DNA of 64,000 nucleotides from Callaeas wilsoni (lineage: Eukaryota; Chordata; Aves; Passeriformes; Callaeidae). The stretch covers positions 1 through 64,000 of the forward strand of contig VWPU01006271.1 of assembly GCA_013398955.1 (NCBI GenBank), written 5' to 3'. A program made the translations under genes and the position numbers. Under the pieces are notes generated by a model. The model was not told the origin of the DNA. It worked only from the letters and a program-made list of their open reading frames with translations, and ran no database searches. Positions 26,656 through 34,800 of this stretch are shown in pieces (the stretch's first letter is position 1; every line of letters starts with the position of its first letter).

Positions 26656-26914
26656 CAGTGATTGCGATGGTGGCAGTGATGGTGCTGCTCATGCTGGTGG
26701 AACCCAGTGGTGGCAGTGGTAGTGTTGCTCATAGTGGTGGCAGTGGTGACGCTGGTGGCAGTGGTGGTGGTGACAGTGGTGCTGCTCATGCTGGTGGCAG
26801 TGGCGGTGCTCATGGCAGAGGTCATTGTGATGGTGGCGGTGGCAATGGTGACAGTGGTGCTGCTGATTCTGGTTGCAGTGATGGTGGTGGCAGTGGTGAC
26901 ACTGGTGGTACTGC
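26656..26914. repeat. Degenerate GGT/GTG triplet repeat, about 260 bases
   Basis: The tract is built from varied GGTGGCAGTGGT-like triplet units with interspersed GCTGCTCATGCTGGTGGCAG copies. Because units are multiples of three and stop codons are rare, frames stay open on both strands, giving apparent proteins rich in Gly-Ser, Val or Thr. These are artefacts of the repeat; there is no sign of a real gene. It is best read as a decayed triplet or minisatellite array. Confidence 0.8.
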
Positions 26915-27827
26915 TAGTACGGATCTCATGCGTGCATCTGAGCCTCACAGACCTGCTCCTTGTGGTCACTCGTGTCAGTGGCAATAGACATGCAGAAACT
27001 TCTGCATGGTGACAATGGAAATACTCAGAAACTTGGATTCCGTTTTCAGGGTGATCGAAGTGCTTGTTGAGAGCAGGGAGAGCAGGACTTCATCAGCCTT
27101 AAAGGGAAAGGCTGATTGGTGTCTTTGCTACGTGAGCTGAAAGCAGGAGAGAGGTCGAGGAAGTGTGACACAGCTGGGTGTTTTGTTGGGTTTCTCTGAA
27201 GCTGAACTTTGAACAGGAGATGTGCTCACTCCGAGATCGCTATATTTATGTACGGGTGAGATACACATTGTTTGGGTGAGCAAGAGCCTTTGTTCCGAGG
27301 CCCGCTGCTAAAGCCCATGTGGAGCAACACTTTGGCTCTGCAGAGCTTCCTTTTCCTTTGCTTGGGGATGTGCTGTGTTTAGGAAAACCTGACTCCACCA
27401 TCTGTCCTGCTAGCCGGGTACCAGCAGTACAGCCGTTGGGTCAGGCATCTGCTCACCACTCAAAGCAAGCTCTTCCGTTCACTGGGTGAAGAAGATCTGA
27501 CCTTTATTTTCCATCAAGTTGCTGTGAGGAAGATCAGCGTCATCCCTCTATTGCAGGTTCAGTCCCTGGACAGCTGGGATGAGGCCAAGACATTTGTAAT
27601 GGTGTTGCCACACTGCAAAGGAGTATTTTGGAGAGCCCTGTGATCCCCTCAGCTTTGGGGGTGTAAGACAAGGAGATGATGGCTCAGAGGTCCCCATCCC
27701 CCAAAGCAGCATCCTTCACTGCTCTCTTGCCACACTGGTGTGTGTTCATCCTGGATCCTCAGTGGGCTCTTGGCTGCAGAATTCTTGTGTAAGAAGCAGA
27801 AATTTCCACAGTCGTGGTGAAAAAAGA
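26915..27827. other. Intron 1 block without recognised gene
   Basis: Nothing recognisable: no gene, repeat or CpG cluster. Confidence 0.5.
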
Positions 27828-28137
27828 GCCACAGACTCACTAAAGTTGGAAAAGATCTCTGAGTCCAACTGTTAACCCAGCACTGCCAGGTCTACCACTA
27901 AACCATGTGCCGTATTCATGCCTCTTTTGAAAACTTCCAGCGATGGTGATTCCACCACTTCCCTGGGTAGCCTTTTCCAATGTCTGACCATCCTGTTGAT
28001 GAAGAAATTTTTCCTAATATCCAGTCTAAACCTTCCCTGGCGCAACTTAAGGCTGTTTCATCTTGTCCTGTCGCTTTGTTACTTGGAAGAAGAGGCCGAC
28101 CCCCACCTGGCTCCTTTCATCAGGCTCCCCCAAGACA
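27828..28137 (-). repeat. CR1 LINE fragment, minus strand
   Basis: In minus orientation it shows AGTTGGAAAAGATCTCTGAG, CCTTTTCCAATGTCTGACCA and TTTCCTAATATCCAGTCTAA, all typical of the CR1 3' UTR. The terminal octamers are missing. Confidence 0.85.
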
Positions 28138-31012
28138 GGTTTGATAGGCCAGCACTGCATTGCTGAGCATCCTCATCCAGGGCTTGCTCACTGTGTCCTC
28201 ACATGCTTCCTCTAGATCCCCCAGAGCACTCAAATCAGAAGGATTTATATTCCACTTGGCAGGTTATTAATATTAGCTGAAATTCCCTTTTCCACATTGT
28301 TCTGCCATGCTTAATATGGAGATCAGCATCGCAGCCTGAAACGCTGGGGATGATTTGTGATTGAATATCCATTAGGGATTTATGGGCTTCGGGCCTGAAT
28401 TGCTGGGATGTGTGATTGCCAAAATACTTGAAACGCTTCCACTGGAGAGGAGACCTTGTGGGAAAGGAGCACTCGCTGTTCTCGTAGGCAGGCGGTTCCC
28501 ACTGAGCCTCCGTTACTGGCAGTGAGCACACCCAAGCCAATAAAAAATTGTAGGGGATCCGAAGCGCCGATGGAGCATGAACTGTGTGTCTGATGATGAC
28601 AGGGGGCAGCGCAGGCATTGGTGCTGGCAGCAGCTCCCCGTCCCACGGGGTTGCTCAGTGGGTGGGATTTAGTCCAGGACATGGGTAAACATGGGCACAG
28701 TTTGTATTAATGTCCCTGGCAGCTGGTTAAAACGACGTATGAGGTTGTTTGGAGGGAGAAAAGTCATTTTTTGCTGCTTTCCCTTGTGCACCTCTGGTAC
28801 TGGTGCATCAAATCAGATCACTCATCAGGATCAGATCAAATCATTGGGACAGATGGCATTAAACACGCTAGAAGCCTGCAGAGCAAAGGCATAAAAAGTA
28901 AAAGATCCTCAAGTCCTTTGTTTTAGAGAAACTGGGTTTTCAAGGTGATGATTTGAGGCAATTCCTGCTTTGCATCAGCTCTTCCCTTTGAGCAAGTGAC
29001 TGTGGCTGCCCATCTCTCCCACCTCCCATTCCTTTGGAGGGTTTTAAGCTCTCTTTTCCTTAAAATGAAAAAGATGAACCTTTCTGAGGGGATTGCCAGC
29101 AGGCTTTCCTTGGGAAACATTCACTCACTGAGTTGCTAGCTCTTCTCATGGTTTTGCTGGCCAGTAGATCAGCAGCTGGACTTGTAGGAGCCACACAGCC
29201 AAAACCTGCCCAAAAGTACCCTCCAGAAATCCCAAATTGGTTCTTACCCAACCATGGTGAGATCATCTCGGGGAGAAGCAGATCCCACAAACCAAGTGAT
29301 GGGTGGGATCATCACTGAAAAAGCACGGTGAACACTCGGGAGAGCAGTTTTCCCAGCCCATCTTGCAGGATCATTGCAAGCTTTGAGCAAAAATTCCAGC
29401 TTCTGTGGTCCAGGTGGGGAGGGTCAGCTACCCTGGGAGGTTCAGGGTATTGTCTGTGTGCTGAGCTGCTCTGACTCACACCTAAAATGCTGCAGGGAGG
29501 CAGCTCCCACCTAACTCCCATCCCTCAGCCAAGCTCCCAGCCTCCATCAGCTGCTAAAATCTGATTTTCTCAATGGGGACTAGAAAGTCTGCTCCCCTGA
29601 ATGTCCCACTCATCCCCTGCAGGCCAGGCAGGGTTTGAACTTTGCAGAACATCCTTGCAGGGCGCTGGGATAGCATTATCCCCTTTTTTATGGGAAAAAA
29701 AATTAGTCAGGTGTGACAGGACATGGTTGTTGGGAAAAGTCCATAATTTTAGCAGCCAAACTGGGCACTTTAAGCAGAGCAGCTCTGCTTCCCCTGACAC
29801 CTCACCTGGTTTTTTTCCTGTTGCTATTTAACTTTTTCATTCCTAGGTACCACTGGAGAAGCAGGAGCTGTTGAGCAGGTTGTAAATGATGCTCGGGCCT
29901 GGACGAGCCCATTGGCAGCACCCAGGTGCTGTGATGAGCTGGTCAGTGATCAGCTCATCTCCCTGCTCCCACCTTGCCTCATTGCATAAGGGTGAAACAA
30001 TCCAGAGGGGAAAGTTTCTGGCTGCTGTGAGGAGAGGCAAGGGGGTGCCTGCTGGCCTGGCTCGGGTTACTTAAGTGCTTATGGTCTATTTTGAGGCTCT
30101 GGCCACCCGGCTCTAAGCAGCTGCTGACCTGGGGGAAGGACCAGCTTCAAAACAAGAGTCCAGTGGCGAACAACCTCAGGAGGCACCAGCTGGGTTTCCC
30201 TCAACTCCAAGTGGGGCTGGCAGAGCCCTCACCTCCCCCCTGGGCCCGTCATCTCATGGATTTGGGTATTTCCACAGTGGGAATTGATATTTTTTAATTC
30301 TTCCCACTGCCATCCTTGAAAGCAAAGATGCCACGGGATGAGAGGCCGGGGTCCGTTACAGGGAGCGACGTGCCAGCGGTGTGGGAATGTAGATGAGCAG
30401 GCAGGGAGACACATCCATCACTAACGCTGGCAGAACCACACACACGCGACCCCCTCCTCGGCCCCCCCTCCCCAAGATAGCTCATTTGCAGGCGGCTTAA
30501 TTCTCCTAAGAGCATTAGAGGTGCATTTGGTGGACATGAGCCCAGTGCCAGGAGCATGTGGCCGATTAGCGGCAGCGGCAGCTGGTTTCGGGCACAGCGT
30601 GCATTTGGGGTGGACATATTCAACCTGCTTTTTTGGGGACACAAAGGTGAGGTCTGGGGAGTCTGGATGGGTGTCGGGGGGGTCAGCTGGCATAGATGGG
30701 GTGTTTAAATCCACCAGCAGGTGCAGATGTTGGGTGGCATATGGAAGCAAGGCCTTCCCTGCCATGTGCTTTTCCCTTCTGCAGGTGAAATATGAGTTAC
30801 CCCCTCTGGCTTTCCAGTGCCATAGTTCAGTTTTAGCTTTAAATACCGCCTTGCTTTCTAATCTATGGTCTCCTGTGAAGATGAAGATGGTCAGAGATGC
30901 TCTTACGGGATGTATAAAGTGATGGTGCCTTCAGGGGCACCCACACCAGGCAGGGGCTTCCTTGGGGAGGAGGACACTCTCACCACCGTGTTTCCCCTTC
31001 CCTCCCGTGCAG
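28138..31012. other. End of intron 1, no recognised gene before the leader exon
   Basis: No gene or clear repeat is seen. The last bases form a good acceptor: the pyrimidine tract TTTCCCCTTCCCTCCC followed by GTGCAG at 31012. Confidence 0.5.
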
Positions 31013-31033
31013 CCTCGCTCTCCGCTGGGATTT

Positions 31034-31090
31034 ATGGAGGTGCTGAGGAGCAGCTGTGAGCCCCGCAGCCCCTGGCAGCCCGCCCTGTGA
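31034..31090 (+). other. Upstream ORF 1 in PTP4A3 leader (18 aa)
   Basis: ATG at 31034, TGA at 31088-31090. The peptide would start MEVLRSSCEP. It ends more than 600 bases before the main start, so it could allow reinitiation while lowering main ORF output. Confidence 0.5.
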
Positions 31091-31165
31091 AGCAGCCCCC
31101 GGCCGCCTCTCCTCGTCTCGCCCAGCACCCCGACCCTCCGACTCAACCATTCAAGGCTCCCGTGC

Positions 31166-31219
31166 ATGGATCGCCCCAGCGAGGCACCGCTGCCGGACGC
31201 CGCCGACGCCGCCCCGTAG
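31166..31219 (+). other. Upstream ORF 2 in PTP4A3 leader (17 aa)
   Basis: ATG at 31166 with G at +4, TAG at 31217-31219. The peptide begins MDRPSEAPLP. It lies in the CpG-rich part of the leader. Confidence 0.5.
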
Positions 31220-31263
31220 GCTCCCGGCCCCCCGTGCCGCCCCCAAGTACTCCACATACCCCG

Positions 31264-31272
31264 ATGGGGTAA
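31264..31272 (+). other. Upstream ORF 3, minimal start-Gly-stop
   Basis: ATG GGG TAA. Near-minimal uORFs can stall ribosomes at the stop in other genes; here only the sequence is seen. Confidence 0.4.
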
Positions 31273-31311
31273 CGTGACGGGGGTCACCCTCCCGCCACCA
31301 CCACCCCCCAT

Positions 31312-31329
31312 ATGCAGAGGCCTTTCTAG
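31312..31329 (+). other. Upstream ORF 4 (5 aa)
   Basis: ATG at 31312, TAG at 31327-31329; encodes MQRPF. It is the last ATG before the main start, about 390 bases upstream. Confidence 0.4.
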
Positions 31330-31413
31330 AGCGCCCGGGAGCGCGCGGCACTGGAGGCGGCAGCCGCTCGCCGTCGCACACACGCAGAGGACGCCAACAC
31401 TACAGCAAAGGGA

Positions 31414-31464
31414 TTTTTTTTTTAATTATTATTATTATTATTATCATTAATATTATTTTTTTTT
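31414..31464. repeat. T tract, (ATT)n and T tract in PTP4A3 leader
   Basis: A run of T leads into about six ATT units, a few degenerate units and a second T run. It lies between the uORFs and the main start, so length changes would alter the leader in the mRNA. Confidence 0.85.
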
Positions 31465-31714
31465 CCCCATCTGGCTTTTTTTCCCCCCTGGGGGGCTTGT
31501 GGTGTGTCAAGGAAGCCGGCGCGCTCCCAGGAGTTGGGATTATTTGCACAACGTCTGTATATTGAGTTCTCGATCCTGTTTTATTTTTATTTTTGAAGCG
31601 CAGAGGGGTTGTTGGGTTTTTGTTTGTTTCTTTTTTTTGCCCCTCCACGCCACACTTTTCTTGGGTTTTTCCCCCGCCACTGTCAGCACCACCTCACCTT
31701 CCCACTGTCCCACC

Positions 31715-31819
31715 ATGGCCCGGATGAACCGCCCTGCACCCGTGGAGGTCTGCTATAAAAACATGAGGTTCCTCATCACCCACAACCCCACCAATGCCAC
31801 GCTCAGCACCTTCTTGGAG
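31715..31819 (+). CDS. PTP4A3: PTP4A3 coding exon 1 (residues 1-35)
   Basis: This is the coding part of the leader exon. It encodes 35 complete codons from [10 protein letters not shown] to STFLE and ends at a GAG|GTAAGG donor, phase 0. It covers the N-terminal strand of the phosphatase fold. Residue 13 is cysteine and residue 34 leucine; from memory, human has serine and isoleucine at these places. Confidence 0.96.
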
Positions 31820-34800
31820 GTAAGGAGGGGAGGCTGGAAGGTGGGGACCAGAGTCCAGTTGCATCTTTTGGGGCTAAAAGCTGATGTCAATGAGAGGGCG
31901 GCACATCCCCTTTGGTACCAGGGTCCCTGGTGGCATCCTGGGGCAGTGGGTTTAATCATTGCCAGGTTTTTGGGATGGGATGTTTTTCAGGACCCCAAGT
32001 GTGATGTTTAGGCACAGTAGAGATGGAGCAGAGTTTCCCCATTCCCGCTGCATCCCCTGCCAGCTCCACTAGCACATCATGTCACAGGGCTTTGGAGTGA
32101 TGCACATGGGTGCATACAACCTGCCCTGCACCTCCCAGCACCTCAATAATGACTTTTCATCCCAAATATCCCAGCATATTTCCAATGTCTAGAGTGTGTT
32201 GGGTCGTGCTGGAGAGCTTGGTGTTGCAAGAGCCAGCACTGGCAGCAGCTGTGTGAGTGCCACTGCCTCAGGGTGACAGGAAGGTGGCTGTGATTTGGGG
32301 ACAGCCACCCCATACCCTGCACGCTGCACACAAGGCCACACCAGTGGGAAGGGAGAAAAATTCCCCTTTCCTCCAGCCTCTTAGACTTTTGGCCAGGCTG
32401 CTGAGCATGCCGGGGGCTCACCACGGTCTGGTGAGCGCGCATGGGGAACAAAGGAGGTGGATCATTGGCGGGGATGATCTCATGGTGCCCGGCGAGGCCG
32501 GTGCACCAGGCACGTAATCCGGGGGCAATCCTCGCGCCAGGCAATGAGCCATGCTGGAAGCATCCCAAGTCCCACGCCTGAGCCTGCAGCGTGCTGGAGT
32601 GATGATGGGATACAGCAGCGAGGTGGAGAAGGAGCCCCTGAGCCATCTGTGAGATGCTGAGCTTGGTTGGTGGGGCATGCTACGACTCCCCCCCCAGCTG
32701 CCTCCATGCATTTCTGCCTCAGGAGTGTGACCTCACCAGGCACAAATAATTTCTCCTTCAGAGGACTTGCACCTATATCAGGAATGTTTCTTTGCCTGGG
32801 GTGTAAAATCCCCGCTGATGTGGCTGTCAGGGCTTAACAATAAATGGCCCTATTGGTACTCGTGACTCTGAGGAGTCATGAAGATGCTGGTTAAAAATCC
32901 TATAAGGCCACGTGTCTTTAGTGTCCTGGGATTTAATGTTTTTTTGTGCCTGCCAGGCTGGATGGACCATGGGTCAAGGTTTCAGAGATGGTGCACAGCA
33001 CTGTTTTAGGGTCCATACTCCTCCACATGGTCATAGCAGGGCTTGGATGTGTTGGGGTTAACTGGGGTGCGTCTGGCAGGGTCTGTTCAGACCCCTCCTT
33101 CTCCTTCTCTCCCCAGGACCTGAAGAAATACGGTGCCACCACAGTTGTGCGAGTGTGCGAAGTGACCTATGACAAGACCCCCCTGGAGAAGGACGGCATC
33201 ACTGTCATGGTAGGTGGGCAGCAGGATGGGCACCAGGGGGGCTGCGGCAACACCACCCTTAAATATCTCATCCCTCGGGGCTGTTAAACGCTCTGGTAGC
33301 CCAGCACAGTATCACACTCAGGCAGGAGCAGGGTTGCAAGCCCAGCTGAGCTGAGCCGAGCTGAGCTGAGGCTGGTGCTTTAAAAAGAGAAGTGCTGCCC
33401 ACGCAGCCGAAACTGTGACTCACCCGGCTGAGTCGGCAGCTGCCTTCCCTGCCTGTTGCTCAGGCTTTGAAACATCCAGGGATGAGAGCGCTTGATCCCA
33501 CGTGGAAGATGCGCGTGGTTCTGATTACCCCCGGTGTTATCTTATCCTAGGGGGTGGTGTGAGGGTTTTTGCTCTTCCAGCAGCCAGCTGGTGCAGCTGA
33601 GGGGGATGAAAGGCAGCAGGCAGCAAGCTGGGAAAGGCAGAGCAGGCAGCTGCCTGGGCTGTATCTTGGCTGATAAGTAATTGGAGATGATGTCAGGCGT
33701 GATAGTCCTGCCAGGGAGTTCAGCTCCAGCTGGGAAGTGAGGCTCTGCTTATTATTTAGGGGAGGGTTTGGAAGTGCCTGGTGTCTCCTGGGGTGGTCCT
33801 CTGTGTGTAGGACCTCTTTACATAGCTCTGTCTGTATAATGTATATCCTAGAGAGAGAGAAGGCTGTATCTTAGATCCTCGGGGATATGGGTGGATAATC
33901 CTGTGGCTCTCTAGATGCAGATCCTCCAGAGGCAGATGTCTCTAGATATAGATGCAATCTGTGTCTCTACAGCATATATCTTGGAAAGATAGCTGTATCC
34001 TACATACAGAATCTGTATGTTGGAGATCATATCTGCTCACTTACCAAATTCTGCCTTTTACCCCATTTCTAACTGGAGCCTCCAGTCTGAGTTTCTGTCT
34101 GGGACCTCTTTACATCTCTTATATCTCTCTTATGTGGAGAGATACATATCTAGGCTATGTTTTATAGTGAGAGTTAGAGAAACTGTATAAGACACTAAAT
34201 AACTTCTATATCAAAGTTTCTATAACTATATAGAAACTATATAAGGTAAATTGTAGAGATATCTATAACCTAGTTTTCTATAGATAGATGTATCTCTGCA
34301 GATACAGAAATATCTCTATAATTATATCAAATCTCTATATATTTTTGAGATACATAATCATGGTATATATTTATATTTGGTATACACAATTTAGTATATT
34401 TTTTATCTGTATCTTGAGATATATATTTGACATGTAAATATATCTCGGTGGACAAGTCTGATGAGAAGCAGCTGAGGGTGTTTAGCCTGGAGAAGAGGAG
34501 GCTCAGGGAAGATCTTATCCTCTCTACTACTCCCTGAAAGGAGGTTGTAGCTAGGTGGGTGTTGGTCTCGTCTCACAGGTAACAAGTGACAGGACAGGAG
34601 GGAATGACCTCCAGTTGCTCCAAGGGAGGTTTAGATTGGATATTAGGAAAAATTTCTTTACTGAAAGGTTTGTCAAGCATTGGCATGGGCTGCCCATGGA
34701 AGTGGTGGAGTCACCATCCCTGGAGGGGTTTAAAAGAGGTGTAGATGTGGCACTTGGGGACATGGCTTAGTGGTGGCCTTGGCAGTGCTGGGTTAATAGT

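Larger units (their letters stand above)
67..31012 (+). other. PTP4A3: PTP4A3 intron 1 (inferred), about 31 kb
   Basis: The donor GTCAGT at 67 and the acceptor ending CCCGTGCAG at 31012 bound this interval. It holds CR1 fragments near 0.7, 13.2, 14.8, 22.2, 22.7 and 27.8 kb and several simple repeats. No reading frame in it resembles a known protein. The open frames present overlap each other on both strands, as expected by chance in GC-rich DNA. Whether exon 1 truly pairs with this acceptor is inferred. Confidence 0.45.
31080..31395. promoter_or_regulatory. Second CpG-rich tract, inside the PTP4A3 leader exon
   Basis: Many CpGs occur across about 300 bases, for example GCCGGACGCCGCCGACGCC, and GCCCGGGAGCGCGCGG further on. 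Most other intronic DNA here is CpG-poor. It could be a downstream promoter giving a shorter leader, or simply a conserved GC-rich leader. No TATA box is seen. Confidence 0.4.
31013..31714 (+). other. PTP4A3: PTP4A3 5' leader in the start-codon exon
   Basis: The exon likely begins after the GTGCAG acceptor and runs without a splice signal of note to the start codon at 31715. The leader is about 700 bases. It holds four upstream ATG ORFs, all closed before the main start, a CpG-rich stretch and an ATT repeat, and then a T-rich region with no ATG. One GCCCAG motif is at 31120-31125. GCCCAG elements in the human PRL-3 leader have been reported as sites where PCBP1 represses translation; whether that holds here is inference. 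Confidence 0.6.

Noticed and set aside
26508..26987. 160-codon Gly/Ser-rich open frame
   Set aside because: It is produced by the triplet repeat; frames are equally open on the other strand and there is no domain.
31499..32011. 170-codon plus frame through the PTP4A3 start exon
   Set aside because: It reads through the 5' leader and into intron 2 past a clear GTAAGG donor; only residues from the MARMNRP start to the donor are real.
32838..32843. AATAAA string as early poly(A) site
   Set aside because: It lies in intron 2 between coding exons and has no supporting downstream element.
32946..33287. 113-codon frame over coding exon 2
   Set aside because: Only 33117-33209 is exon; the rest is intron bounded by clear AG and GT sites.
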